64,000 nucleotides of DNA from Microbacterium oxydans (lineage in GTDB: Bacteria > Actinomycetota > Actinomycetes > Actinomycetales > Microbacteriaceae): the NCBI RefSeq assembly GCF_026559675.1, contig NZ_CP092891.1, positions 868,001-932,000 on the forward strand. The letters run 5' to 3'. The position numbers and the translations under genes were made by a program. The notes beneath the pieces are model-generated. The model ran no database searches and was not told the origin of the DNA. It saw nothing but the letters and a program-made list of their open reading frames with translations. This document shows positions 55,292 through 63,535 of this stretch, one piece after another; position 1 is the stretch's first letter, and the number at the start of each line of letters is the position of its first letter.

Positions 55292-55635
55292 GCGGCGATC
55301 GGGGCGCCGACGCGGTGGGGGGCGACGTCGTGGGGACGACGACCTTCACCGCTCGAGCGCTGCAGAGACTGGCGGTCGGCATCGCACATGATGCCGCTCA
55401 CGTCGCGGTCCGCGACGTCGGGGTGCAGCTGTCCGACGAGCGGGGCACGCTGCGGATCACCGTCACGGTTCCGGCGGCTGTCGCCACGGGAGCCGGGACG
55501 AACCTGATCGACAGCGGTGAAGAGCTCCGGCGCGGACTCATCGAGGGGATGCGGCGACTGGCGGGCCGCGAGGTCGGCACGGTGGACGTCCGGTACTCGG
55601 GCATCCACCGGAAGAGGGAGAAGAGGGTGCGATGA
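55288..55635 (+). CDS. Asp23-like domain protein
   Basis: A 115-residue soluble protein that starts in an ATGA overlap. Strands such as VAVRDVGVQLSDERGTLRITVTVPAAV followed by a helix (GEELRRGLIEGMRRLAGREVGTVDVRYSGI) fit a divergent Asp23 fold, but the family match is weaker than for the first gene. A basic C-terminus (RKREKRVR) could touch the membrane. Confidence 0.7.
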   Translation: MSGDRGADAVGGDVVGTTTFTARALQRLAVGIAHDAAHVAVRDVGVQLSDERGTLRITVTVPAAVATGAGTNLIDSGEELRRGLIEGMRRLAGREVGTVDVRYSGIHRKREKRVR

Positions 55636-56198
55636 CGAACGAACGGGTGATGTACCGACGCCTCCTGCGTCGCGAGACCCACGCGCCGCGCACGGTTCCG
55701 GCCGTGGTGGTCGCGTCGATCGGCGCCGTGCTCCTTCTCGCGCTGCTGGCGGGCGGGGTGTGGTGGCTCGTCGACGAGGCGTTCCGCACCGAGGCGATGC
55801 GCCGGATCGACGACGTCGCCGTGCTGGGGCAACAGCAGGCTCTGCCCTGGGGCGTCGGCGCCGGACTCGCGCTCGTCGCGCTGGTGCTCGTCGCCCTCGC
55901 CGTCCTCCCGGGGAGACGGGCTCGTCGTGCGCGGATGACCGATCGGACCGCGCTGCTCGTGGACGACGGGGTGCTCGCGGATTCGGTCGCGGCCTCCGTG
56001 GCCCGTCGCACCGGCGTCGATCGCGGCCGCGTGTCCGTGATCGTCGGGCGCCTTAGCGTCACGGTGCGGATCACGCCGACCAGCGGCGTCCCGGTGGATC
56101 CCGCGGCGGCGGAGTCGGCGGTGGTCGAGACCCTGGCGGGGATCGGCTTCACCGCGGAACCACGCGTCGTCATCGACACGAACGGGGTGGTCGCATGA
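55632..56198 (+). CDS. DUF6286-type membrane protein
   Basis: A 188-residue protein with a basic start, two membrane segments (VVVASIGAVLLLALLAGGVWWLV and GVGAGLALVALVLVALAVL) and a C-terminal soluble domain with VSVIVGRLSVTVRITP, resembling the AmaP/DUF6286 type found with Asp23 in actinobacteria. It overlaps both neighbours by four bases. Confidence 0.78.
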   Translation: MTNERVMYRRLLRRETHAPRTVPAVVVASIGAVLLLALLAGGVWWLVDEAFRTEAMRRIDDVAVLGQQQALPWGVGAGLALVALVLVALAVLPGRRARRARMTDRTALLVDDGVLADSVAASVARRTGVDRGRVSVIVGRLSVTVRITPTSGVPVDPAAAESAVVETLAGIGFTAEPRVVIDTNGVVA

Positions 56199-56812
56199 AC
56201 GCCACCAACAGGGGCATGAACCGCGTCCTGCTCTTCTGCACCGGTGCGGTCCTGCTGATCGCGGGCGCGGCGGCGCTCGCCGCGGGAGCCCTCTCGACCG
56301 GTGCGGCGCCGACCTGGCTGCGGGGGACGGCATCGGCAGCCGCCGACGTCTGGTCCTCCATCGCCGGCCTGACCTGGGAGATCACGGGCATCGGCAGCGT
56401 GTCGGTGCTGATCCTGATCGCCGTGGCGGCGCTCGTGCTCCTCACGCTCGTGCTCATCGCCTTCCTCAGCAGCCGCACGCGGGGGCGCTCGAAGACGGTC
56501 CTCGAGGTCGACACCCCGGGTGGGCGGACGGTCGTCGATCGAAGCGTCGCCGACGCGGTGCTCACCGCGGCCCTGAGCAGTCGTCCGGATGTGCTCTCCG
56601 CACGTGCCGACGCCTATCGCGTCCGGGGGACGCGCGCGCTCGAGCTCGCCGTCGTCGTGCAGCCCGGAGCCTCGCTGGGCGCGGTCGTCGCAGCGGCCGA
56701 AGGCGCGATCCGCGAGTGGGATGCGCTCCTGGGGGCGCGCATCCCGATCCTGCTGCACCTGTCCGACCGACGCTGGCGCGATGCGCTCCGGTCGACGACG
56801 AGAGTCCGCTAG
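56195..56812 (+). CDS. AmaP-like alkaline shock membrane anchor protein
   Basis: A 205-residue protein with two membrane segments (VLLFCTGAVLLIAGAAALAAG and VSVLILIAVAALVLLTLVLIAFL) and a cytoplasmic domain carrying Asp23-like strands and helices. In Staphylococcus, AmaP tethers Asp23 to the membrane; this order and topology match. It overlaps the preceding gene by four bases, and a CsbD gene follows 90 bases on. Confidence 0.78.
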   Translation: MNATNRGMNRVLLFCTGAVLLIAGAAALAAGALSTGAAPTWLRGTASAAADVWSSIAGLTWEITGIGSVSVLILIAVAALVLLTLVLIAFLSSRTRGRSKTVLEVDTPGGRTVVDRSVADAVLTAALSSRPDVLSARADAYRVRGTRALELAVVVQPGASLGAVVAAAEGAIREWDALLGARIPILLHLSDRRWRDALRSTTRVR

Positions 56813-56901
56813 ACGATGCGCGGACACACGAGACGAACGCGCGGAATCCTCCGCGTGTGAACTCGGCCCCGAGAGCCGGGGCTGTGACGAAAGGAGACGC
56901 C

Positions 56902-57075
56902 ATGGGCGCTGACGACAAGATCAAGGCCGCTGCGGAAAAGCTCGCCGGTAAGGCGAAGGAGACCGCGGGCAAGGTCGTCGGAGACGACAAGCTCGTCGCC
57001 GAGGGCAAGACCGAGCAGGCCAAGGGCGAGGTCCGGGATGCCGCGGAGAACGTCAAGGACGCTTTCAAGAAGTGA
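56902..57075 (+). CDS. CsbD-family stress protein
   Basis: A 57-residue charged, helical protein: DDKIKAAAEKLAGKAKETAG, KVVGDDKLVAEGKTEQ, AKGEVRDAAENVKDAFKK. CsbD proteins are small general-stress proteins of unknown mechanism. AAAGGAG precedes the ATG at 56902. It sits inside the Asp23 module, consistent with stress control, and a hairpin follows. Confidence 0.92.
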   Translation: MGADDKIKAAAEKLAGKAKETAGKVVGDDKLVAEGKTEQAKGEVRDAAENVKDAFKK

Positions 57076-57080
57076 CGGTG

Positions 57081-57110
57081 CGGGGAGGGGCTCGAACGAG
57101 TCCCTCCCCG
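57081..57110 (+). terminator. Hairpin between CsbD and sigma factor genes
   Basis: CGGGGAGGG and CTCG pair with CGAG and CCCTCCCCG, a long GC-rich stem. A short pyrimidine run follows. It could separate the sigma gene from the upstream transcript. Confidence 0.6.
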
Positions 57111-57156
57111 ATCCCTTTCAGGTCGGTGAGAGAGGATCCGATCCGGTGGGGCGTCC

Positions 57157-57183
57157 GTTCCGAATCTCTTCGGGGATCGGAAC
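57157..57183 (+). promoter_or_regulatory. cUUCGg hairpin abutting sigma factor ribosome binding site
   Basis: GTTCCG and ATCTC pair with GGGAT and CGGAAC around a TTCG loop (one bulged A): an 11-pair stem with a highly stable tetraloop. The GAGGAG ribosome binding site at 57184-57189 begins at the next base. Confidence 0.55.
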
Positions 57184-57197
57184 GAGGAGTGGGGGAC

Positions 57198-57764
57198 ATG
57201 GAAGAGCAACGCTTTCGAAGGGCGCTCGAGCATGCGGATGACGGCATCGTCGCCGGGCGCGCGATGGACGGGGACGTCGAGGCGTTCGCCGTCCTCGTGC
57301 GCCGGTACACGCCGATGATGCGCGCATACACGCAGCGGATGCTGAACGCCTCGGCCGACGTCGATGACATCGTGCAGGAGTCGTTCGTCACCGCCTGGCA
57401 GCGGTTCGGCGAACTCGAGGACCCGTCGAAGGTCAAGAGCTGGCTGATGCGGATCGTGAGTCGCAAGGCTGTGGACCGCATCCGCGCCATCCGCCCGGCG
57501 GTGGACATCGACTCGATCGACCGCCCGGCTCCGCTGCACGCCTCGCCGTCCGCGGTGGTCGAGGTGCGGGCGGGAGTCGCAGCCCTGGGCGCCGCGCTGC
57601 GGGAGCTCCCCGATGCGCAGCGCGAGTGCTGGGTCCTGCGGGAGATCGGCGGGTACTCGTACGACGAGATCTCCGAGGAGCTCGACATCCCGGTTTCGAC
57701 CGCACGCGGACTGCTCGCACGGGCACGGAAATACATGATCGTACGGATGGAGGAGTGGCGATGA
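57198..57764 (+). CDS. ECF-type RNA polymerase sigma factor
   Basis: A 188-residue sigma-70-family protein. Region 2: DVEAFAVLVRRYTPMMRAYTQRMLNASADVDDIVQESFVTAWQRF, region 4: LRELPDAQRECWVLREIGGYSYDEISEELDIPVSTARGLLARARKYM. Regions 1 and 3 are absent, as in ECF factors. GAGGAG precedes the ATG by eight bases. Its stop overlaps the next gene by four bases (ATGA), the usual arrangement of sigma and anti-sigma genes. Confidence 0.95.
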   Translation: MEEQRFRRALEHADDGIVAGRAMDGDVEAFAVLVRRYTPMMRAYTQRMLNASADVDDIVQESFVTAWQRFGELEDPSKVKSWLMRIVSRKAVDRIRAIRPAVDIDSIDRPAPLHASPSAVVEVRAGVAALGAALRELPDAQRECWVLREIGGYSYDEISEELDIPVSTARGLLARARKYMIVRMEEWR

Positions 57765-58378
57765 CCGAAGAGGAGAACCCCGAAGTCCGCCGACTCGGCC
57801 TGGACCCGACCGATCTCGACGGGCACACGCTCGACGAGCTCACCGACTACCTCGAGGCGGGCCGGCAGCCCGCCGACCGCTCGATCGACGAGTCGCCCGG
57901 ATGCCAGCTGGCACTGGACGCCCTGGAGCGGCTCCACGGGCTCGGAGCGGAGCTGATGGATGCGGAGACCGCGGCGGAGCCGGATGTCGACCAGAACTGG
58001 GTCGACCGGATCCTCAGCGGGATCGCGTTGGATGCGCGCTCCGGACGACGCATCCCCTTCGAGTCGGCCGACCCGGGGGTGGAGCTGGCGATCACCGAGG
58101 GCGCCGTCCGCGGCCTGGTGCGTGCGGCGGAGAGCGCGGTGCCGGGACTGCTCATCGGCCGCTGCCGACTCACCGGCGATGTGACGATCGCGGGGGCGCC
58201 GATCACCGTGGAGATCGACGCGAGCGCCCTCCACGGTGAGCCGATCCCGCTGATCGCCGATCGGCTGCGGGCCGAGATCGATCTCGGTCTGCGTCGGCAC
58301 ACCGAGCTGAACGTCGTCGCGATCGACATCGCGATCCGAGACCTGCGGGAGGTGTCCTCATGGACGGACGAGATCTGA
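57761..58378 (+). CDS. Asp23/Gls24-like protein with anti-sigma-like N-terminus
   Basis: A 205-residue protein translationally coupled to the sigma gene. The N-terminal 75 residues (HTLDELTDYLEAGRQPAD, then SPGCQLALDALERLHGLGAEL) look like the helical anti-sigma N-domain but lack the His-Cys-Cys zinc set, keeping one Cys. The C-terminal part (LVRAAESAVPGLLIGRCRLTGDVTIAGAPITVEIDASALHGEPIPLIADRLRAEI) is Asp23/Gls24-like. A soluble anti-sigma that senses the envelope through its Asp23 part is an inference. Confidence 0.75.
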   Translation: MTEEENPEVRRLGLDPTDLDGHTLDELTDYLEAGRQPADRSIDESPGCQLALDALERLHGLGAELMDAETAAEPDVDQNWVDRILSGIALDARSGRRIPFESADPGVELAITEGAVRGLVRAAESAVPGLLIGRCRLTGDVTIAGAPITVEIDASALHGEPIPLIADRLRAEIDLGLRRHTELNVVAIDIAIRDLREVSSWTDEI

Positions 58379-58725
58379 CGGACGAGGGAGCGCCGGACGA
58401 CCTCGCCGCCGCGATCGAGGCGGCGGTCCGCGCCACTCCGGGCGTGCGGAACGTCTACCGTTCCGGCTCCCTGATCTCCCACCTGCTGCGGGTGGGAGCG
58501 GCGGCCATCGGGGTGCGTGCGGACGATGCTCCGATCGTCTCGGTCGTGCGGGCGGAAGACGGCGCCGCCGTGGAGGTGTCGATCGGCGTCGACGCGGACG
58601 CGAGATCGGCGGAGGTCCTGAGCGCCGTACGTGCGGCGATCGACGGGCTGTTCGCGGCGCGGGGGCTCCGGCGGACCGGCCTCACTCTCACCGTCGTGCA
58701 CGTGCCGTCTCGGGAGGCGGCCTGA
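58360..58725 (+). CDS. Asp23/Gls24-like small protein
   Basis: A 121-residue protein starting 19 bases inside the previous gene. It has an Asp23-like order of helix (LAAAIEAAVRATPGVRNVYRSGS), strand (VVRAEDGAAVEVSIGVDAD) and helix (VLSAVRAAIDGLFAARGL), ending in a strand TLTVVHVP. It is the last gene of the module and is followed by a strong hairpin. Confidence 0.7.
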   Translation: MDGRDLTDEGAPDDLAAAIEAAVRATPGVRNVYRSGSLISHLLRVGAAAIGVRADDAPIVSVVRAEDGAAVEVSIGVDADARSAEVLSAVRAAIDGLFAARGLRRTGLTLTVVHVPSREAA

Positions 58726-58736
58726 TCCCGCGGTGA

Positions 58737-58779
58737 GACCGCAGCGCACCGCTCTCCGAGGAGGCGGTGCTCTGCGGTC
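58737..58779. terminator. Bidirectional terminator hairpin
   Basis: GACCGCAG and GCACCGC pair with GCGGTGC and CTGCGGTC around one mismatch and an 11-base loop, between convergent genes. Confidence 0.8.
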
Positions 58780-58787
58780 CGGGACGG

Positions 58788-59633
58788 TCAGACGGCCGCG
58801 CGCAGCCCGTCGACGAGCGGGGTGGTCGGACGCCCGATCAGGCGCGAGAGGGTCCCGTCGGTGTCGGCGAGGGCACCGTCCTTGATGCCGGCGTCCAGCG
58901 CGGCGACGAATCCGGCGGTCCCCTCATCGAGTCCGGCCTCGACGAGAGCGGCCACCTGGTCGTCGAACGCGACCGGCACGTACGAGACCTCGCGTCCGGT
59001 GATCTCGGAGAACGCGGCGGCCAGGTCGCGGTAGGTCCAGGCGACGTCGCCGCCCAACTCGTAGACCTCGCCGAGGTGTCCGTCCTCGAGCGCGACGACA
59101 GCCGCGGCATCCGCGAAGTCCTTGCGACTGGCCGAGGCGACGCGGCCGTCACCGGTGCCGGCGGCGAGCACGCCGGTCTCGGCGGCGCGGGTGAGGTCGG
59201 CGGCGTAGTTCTCGGTGTACCAGTTGTTGCGCAGGATTACCGCCGGCAGCCCGGACGCGGCGATGAGCTCTTCGGTCGCCTTGTGCTCGGGGGCGAGGAC
59301 GAGGTCGCTCGTGGTCGCCTTCGGGGCGCTGGTGTAGACGAGCTTCGAGACGCCGGCGGCCTTCGAGGCGTCGATGACCGCCCGGTGCTGGGCCACGCGC
59401 TGGCCGACCTCGGATCCCGAGACGAGGACGACGGTGTCGACACCCGCGACGGCGGCCGCGACGGAGGCGGGATCCGTGTAGTCGAGGTGCACGACGGGGA
59501 CACCCAGGTCGGCGCCCTTGGCGGTGTCGCGAGCTCCGGCGACGATCGACTGCGGATCGGCGCCGCGCTCGATCAGGGCGGCGATGATCAGGCGGCCGAG
59601 GTTGCCGGTCGCACCGGTGACGAGAATGGTCAT
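58788..59633 (-). CDS. NmrA/SDR-type NAD(P)H:quinone oxidoreductase-like protein
   Basis: A 281-residue atypical short-chain dehydrogenase: ILVTGATGNLGRLIIAALIERG at the N-terminus for nucleotide binding, DYTDPASVAAAVAGVDTVVLVSGSE, and a substrate region without the usual Tyr-x-x-x-Lys. It resembles QorB-like oxidoreductases that are often divergent from HxlR redox regulators, as here. AAAGGA on the minus strand precedes the ATG at 59633. In-frame upstream extension would overlap the HxlR gene and is rejected. Confidence 0.88.
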   Translation of the reverse strand: MTILVTGATGNLGRLIIAALIERGADPQSIVAGARDTAKGADLGVPVVHLDYTDPASVAAAVAGVDTVVLVSGSEVGQRVAQHRAVIDASKAAGVSKLVYTSAPKATTSDLVLAPEHKATEELIAASGLPAVILRNNWYTENYAADLTRAAETGVLAAGTGDGRVASASRKDFADAAAVVALEDGHLGEVYELGGDVAWTYRDLAAAFSEITGREVSYVPVAFDDQVAALVEAGLDEGTAGFVAALDAGIKDGALADTDGTLSRLIGRPTTPLVDGLRAAV

Positions 59634-59697
59634 GAGGGTCCTTTCGTAGGTGACACCCTCGACAACCGGCCGAGGGGTCTCATGCATTCCAGTCCGC

Positions 59698-59726
59698 AGG
59701 TACCCACTTTGAAGTAAGGTACCCAC
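59698..59726. promoter_or_regulatory. HxlR operator, direct repeat
   Basis: AGGTACCCAC occurs at 59698-59707 and 59717-59726, 19 bases apart; ACTTTGAAGT between them has four-base inverted arms. The second copy abuts the HxlR start codon. The gap also serves the divergent reductase, so one site set probably controls both. Confidence 0.6.
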
Positions 59727-60092
59727 ATGACGGTTAGTTTCGCGCAGATAAAGGAATCCGTACCGTTCGCCTTCGATCAGAACTGCGGCACGCGGGTGGT
59801 GCTCGACCACATCATGAGCAAGTGGGGCGTGCTGGTGCTCTCGTGTCTGTCGGACGGCACGCGCCGCTGGGGCGAGCTGCGCCGGGAGGTCGACGGCATC
59901 AGCGAGAAGATGCTCGCCTCGACCCTGCGCACCCTCGCCGAGGACGGTCTCGTGCACCGGGAATCGCTCCCGACCGTGCCGCCGCACGTGGAGTACAGCC
60001 TCACACCGCTGGGTCGCGATCTGATGGAGCGGATGCTGCCGCTGATGGAGTGGGTCGCCGACCATGCCGACAGCATGCTCGGAAGGGCCTGA
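59727..60092 (+). CDS. HxlR-family transcriptional regulator
   Basis: A 121-residue winged-helix protein: HIMSKWGVLVLSCLSDGTRRWGELRREVDGISEKMLASTLRTLAEDGLVHRESLPTVPPHVEYSLTPLG. Residue Cys16 in QNCGTRVVLDH is the conserved N-terminal Cys used for redox or electrophile sensing in HxlR proteins such as YodB and HypR. It is divergent from the NmrA-type reductase, the classic target of this family. Confidence 0.93.
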   Translation: MTVSFAQIKESVPFAFDQNCGTRVVLDHIMSKWGVLVLSCLSDGTRRWGELRREVDGISEKMLASTLRTLAEDGLVHRESLPTVPPHVEYSLTPLGRDLMERMLPLMEWVADHADSMLGRA

Positions 60093-60155
60093 AACGACGG
60101 ATTCCGTCGAACGTCACCGTGCGAAGCTGCGGATTCAATCGGTCGAAGAAACCCG

Positions 60156-60185
60156 TTGACGCGATAACCGTTGTGGCTCTACTGT
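60156..60185 (+). promoter_or_regulatory. Predicted promoter of APC transporter gene
   Basis: TTGACG at 60156-60161 and TACTGT at 60180-60185 are 18 bases apart. Transcription from here would begin at about the ATG at 60193 and no ribosome binding site is seen, so the message may be leaderless. Confidence 0.5.
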
Positions 60186-60192
60186 TCTGAAC

Positions 60193-61731
60193 ATGGCTAC
60201 GACGCCCATTCACCTTGAACGACCCGACGGCAAGGGACTGGCCGCAGGCACCCTGGGCCTGTGGGGATCCACCGTCATCGGTCTCGCCTCCACGGCGCCC
60301 GTGTACTCGCTGGTCGCGACGCTCGGCTTCGTCGTCATGGCCGTCGGCGCGCAGGCCCCCATCGCGTTCATCATCGCGTTCGTCCCGATGCTCCTGATCG
60401 CCTTCGCGTACCGGGAGCTCAACAACGCCGTGCCCGACTGCGGCACGACCTTCACCTGGGGGACGAAGGCGTTCGGACCGTGGGTCGGTTGGATGGGCGG
60501 ATGGGGCGTGGCCGTCGCCGGCATGGTCGTGCTCGCCAACCTCGCGCAGATCGCCTCGGTCTACTTCTGGTCGCTGATCGGCCAGGACCTCGAGAACGAC
60601 GACTGGCGGGTCGTCGTGGTCGCGGTCGTGTTCATCGCCGCTATGACCTGGGTGAGCTGGCGCGGGGTCGAGATCGGCGAGCGGATCCAGAACATCCTCC
60701 TCGGGATCCAGTACCTCGCCCTCGCGATCTTCGTCGTCGCCGCGCTGTGGCAGTTCTTCGCCGGCACGGCTCCGAACCCCACCCCCTTCGACTGGGAGTG
60801 GATGAACCCGTTCGCGTTCACCGACTGGTCGGGCTTCACCGAGGCCATCCTGCTCGCGCTCTTCATCTACTGGGGCTGGGACACCTGCCTCGCCCTCAAC
60901 GAGGAGACGAAAGACCCGAAGCGCATCCCGGGCCGCGCCGCGCTGCTGACCACCGTGATCCTGCTGTTCACCTATGTCGCCGTGACCATCGCGGCCATGA
61001 TGTACGCGGGGCTGGGGGAGAGCGGCACCGGCCTCGGCAACGAGAAGAATGCGGACGACTTCTTCCTCGCCATCAAGGACGGCCTGCTCGGCCCGTTCGG
61101 CTGGGTGCTCGTGGTGTCGGTGATCATCTCGGCGATCTCGTCGACGCAGACCACCATCCTGCCGACCGCCCGCGGCACGCTCGCGATGGGCGTCTACCGC
61201 GCCCTGCCCGCGAAGTTCAAAGAGGTGCACCCCACCTACAAGACGCCGTCGTTCTCGACGATCGTCATGGGCGTCGTCGCCTCCGTCTACTACATCGGCA
61301 TGACGCTGATCAGCGACAACATCCTCCAGGACTCGATCCTGTCGCTCGGCCTGGCGATCGCGTTCTACTACGCCATCACCGGCTTCGCGTGCGTCTGGTA
61401 CTTCCGCAAGGACCTGACCGCCTCGCCGCGGGAGTTCTTCTTCAAGGGACTCTTCCCGCTGCTGGGCGGGCTCATGCTGACCTGGGCCTTCATCCAGTCC
61501 GCGATCGACATGTGGGCCGTCGACTACGGCTACACGGAGCTGTTCGGCATCGGCGGCACGTTCGTGATCGGCGTCGGCTCGCTGGCGTTCGGCCTGGTGC
61601 TGATGTTCGTCTGGTACGCGTTCCCGCGGTCGAAGCGGTTCTTCCGCGGCGAGAGCCTGAACCGCGACACCGAGGTGATGGTGCCCGACGAGCCGAACGT
61701 GACGATCCGGTCGATCGACGGCGGCATCTGA
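60193..61731 (+). CDS. APC-family amino acid/polyamine permease
   Basis: A 512-residue transporter with about 12 membrane segments. The APC start [31 protein letters not shown] and the conserved segment [29 protein letters not shown] are clear. APC proteins move amino acids, amines or related compounds by proton or substrate exchange. It is followed within three bases by a RraA-like gene. Substrate unknown. Confidence 0.93.
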   Translation: MATTPIHLERPDGKGLAAGTLGLWGSTVIGLASTAPVYSLVATLGFVVMAVGAQAPIAFIIAFVPMLLIAFAYRELNNAVPDCGTTFTWGTKAFGPWVGWMGGWGVAVAGMVVLANLAQIASVYFWSLIGQDLENDDWRVVVVAVVFIAAMTWVSWRGVEIGERIQNILLGIQYLALAIFVVAALWQFFAGTAPNPTPFDWEWMNPFAFTDWSGFTEAILLALFIYWGWDTCLALNEETKDPKRIPGRAALLTTVILLFTYVAVTIAAMMYAGLGESGTGLGNEKNADDFFLAIKDGLLGPFGWVLVVSVIISAISSTQTTILPTARGTLAMGVYRALPAKFKEVHPTYKTPSFSTIVMGVVASVYYIGMTLISDNILQDSILSLGLAIAFYYAITGFACVWYFRKDLTASPREFFFKGLFPLLGGLMLTWAFIQSAIDMWAVDYGYTELFGIGGTFVIGVGSLAFGLVLMFVWYAFPRSKRFFRGESLNRDTEVMVPDEPNVTIRSIDGGI

Positions 61732-61733
61732 CG

Positions 61734-62201
61734 ATGCCGGTCTCCACGGCCGACCTGTACGACGAACTCGAAGAGGCCATCCAGTCGCTGTCGCTGCCGT
61801 TGCGCTCATTCGGGGCGCGGTCGGCGTTCGACGGTCCGATCCGCACGGTGCGCTGCTTCGAGGACAACGCGCTGGTGAAGGCGGTGCTGGCGACGCCCGG
61901 CGACGGTGCCGTGCTCGTCGTCGACGGCGGCGGCTCGCTGGAGCGCGCGCTCATGGGCGACCTGATCGCCGCCTCGGCGGTGGCGAACGGCTGGGCGGGA
62001 GTCGTGATCCACGGGGCGATCCGCGACCGTGTCGCGATCGACGGGCTCGACCTCGGCGTCAAGGCCCTCGGAACCAACCCCCGCAAGAGCGTGAAGCTCG
62101 GCGCGGGAGAGGTCGACGCGATCCTCGAGTTCGGAGGAGTGGTGTTCCGGCCCGGCGCACGTCTCTACAGCGATGAGGACGGCATCCTCGTCGAGCGCTG
62201 A
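61734..62201 (+). CDS. RraA family protein (RNase E regulator / HMG aldolase-like)
   Basis: A 155-residue protein with the RraA fold signatures: [66 protein letters not shown], including the Gly-rich active-site loop and the catalytic-type Arg-Asp pair. Family members either inhibit RNase E or act as class II 4-hydroxy-4-methyl-2-oxoglutarate aldolases; sequence does not tell which. Cotranscription with the APC gene is likely. Confidence 0.9.
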   Translation: MPVSTADLYDELEEAIQSLSLPLRSFGARSAFDGPIRTVRCFEDNALVKAVLATPGDGAVLVVDGGGSLERALMGDLIAASAVANGWAGVVIHGAIRDRVAIDGLDLGVKALGTNPRKSVKLGAGEVDAILEFGGVVFRPGARLYSDEDGILVER

Positions 62202-62243
62202 GGGTCGCCGGGGCGCGGCGGCGAGGTGTCCTAGGCTTGCTCC

Positions 62244-63098
62244 GTGCGCATCCGGCTCGACATCGCCTACGACGGCACCCACTTCCGCGGGTGGGCGAAG
62301 CAGCCGACGCTCCGCACGGTGCAGGGCACGCTGGAGGCCGCTCTCGCCCGGATCGTCGGCTCCGACGTGCAGTTCGTGGTGGCCGGCCGCACCGACGCCG
62401 GCGTGCACGCGAGCGGCCAGGTCGCACACGTCGATCTCGACGAGAGGCAGTGGGCGCGCATCGAGGCCCGGCAGGGGCGTACGCCGCAGGACCCGGTCGA
62501 GGCCATCGCCGGGCGCATGCGCGGCGTGCTCGGGGCCTACTCCGACGTGACGGTCACCCGCTCGTCGATCGCGCCCGAAGGGTTCGACGCCCGGTTCTCC
62601 GCGGTGTGGCGCCGCTACCGGTACCGTCTCGCCGACGGGCAGACCGGATTCGACCCGCTGCGTCGCCACGACACGACCACCGTCCGCGGGCGCCTCGACG
62701 AGCGGGCGATGGATGCCGCCGCCCGAACCCTCATCGGGCTGCACGACTTCGCGGCGTACTGCAAGCCTCGTGACGAGGCGACGACGATCCGCACCCTGCT
62801 CGACTACCGCTGGGATCGCGACGCCGAGGGTGTGCTCGTCGCGGAGGTCAAGGCCGACGCGTTCTGCCACAGCATGGTGCGCGCGCTGGTCGGCGCCTGT
62901 GTCGCGGTGGGGGAGGGACGCCTCGATGTGGACGACCTCGTGGTGCTGCGCGATGCGCTGACCCGGACGAGCGAGTTCAAGGTGCTGGCGGCCCGCGGAC
63001 TGATCCTCACCGAGGTCGGGTATCCGGCCGACGAGCTGCTCTCCGCCCGGGCGGAGCAGACGCGGGCACGACGCGACGGCACCAGCGGCGGCGACTGA
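62244..63098 (+). CDS. truA: tRNA pseudouridine(38-40) synthase TruA
   Basis: A 284-residue TruA with GTG start. The catalytic Asp51 is in AGRTDAGVHASGQVAH; the N-terminal YDGTHFRGWAKQ and C-terminal VRALVGACVAVGEGR segments are typical. The enzyme isomerises uridines 38-40 of many tRNAs. In actinobacteria truA often follows ribosomal genes; here it follows a RraA gene by 42 bases. Confidence 0.96.
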   Translation: MRIRLDIAYDGTHFRGWAKQPTLRTVQGTLEAALARIVGSDVQFVVAGRTDAGVHASGQVAHVDLDERQWARIEARQGRTPQDPVEAIAGRMRGVLGAYSDVTVTRSSIAPEGFDARFSAVWRRYRYRLADGQTGFDPLRRHDTTTVRGRLDERAMDAAARTLIGLHDFAAYCKPRDEATTIRTLLDYRWDRDAEGVLVAEVKADAFCHSMVRALVGACVAVGEGRLDVDDLVVLRDALTRTSEFKVLAARGLILTEVGYPADELLSARAEQTRARRDGTSGGD

Positions 63099-63145
63099 CC
63101 GCGTCAGGGTCCTCTTCCCTGCACCGCTCTTCCCGACACCCTCTG

Positions 63146-63175
63146 CCTTCGATGGGGAGTTGTCCCCATCGAAGG
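63146..63175 (+). terminator. Hairpin after truA
   Basis: CCTTCGATGGGG pairs perfectly with CCCCATCGAAGG over an AGTTGT loop; 12 base pairs, no T tract. It lies between truA and the next gene. Confidence 0.65.
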
Positions 63176-63229
63176 ACGCGCATCCGGCGTTCTATTGTGG
63201 GGGAGGTCGACGCGACGGGGGAGGACACG

Positions 63230-63535
63230 ATGGCCGGCGAAGGTGTGAAGATCCCGCTGACATCCATGGCGGAGCTCAGCGATGCTCTGGCGGCGATCAT
63301 CGCCGAGTACTCGGACGCCGCAGGGCGCACCGCGGAACTCGAGGGTGCGATCGGTTCGCCGCAGGGCGACAGCAGCCTTCGGGGCGCGGCCTCGGCGTTC
63401 GAGGCGGAGTGGGACGACAAGCGCGAGACGCAGCGCCGCCACCTCGAGGAGATGAAGAAGCGCATCGACGACACCCGTCAGGCATGGGAAGACGTCGACC
63501 GAGAGCTGACGAAGATGATGGAGCCGAAGGCATGA
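63230..63535 (+). CDS. Small helical protein, possible ESX/type VII-associated
   Basis: A 101-residue protein of two long helices (ELSDALAAIIAEYSDAAGRTAELEGAI and a charged AFEAEWDDKRETQRRHLEEMKKRIDDTRQAWEDVDRELTKMM). Its size and helical hairpin resemble WXG100-like or FlgN-like proteins, but the WXG motif itself is not present. GGGGGAGG lies before the ATG. Its stop overlaps the next gene, which starts like a secreted-toxin or LXG-type carrier. Assignment is tentative. Confidence 0.6.
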   Translation: MAGEGVKIPLTSMAELSDALAAIIAEYSDAAGRTAELEGAIGSPQGDSSLRGAASAFEAEWDDKRETQRRHLEEMKKRIDDTRQAWEDVDRELTKMMEPKA

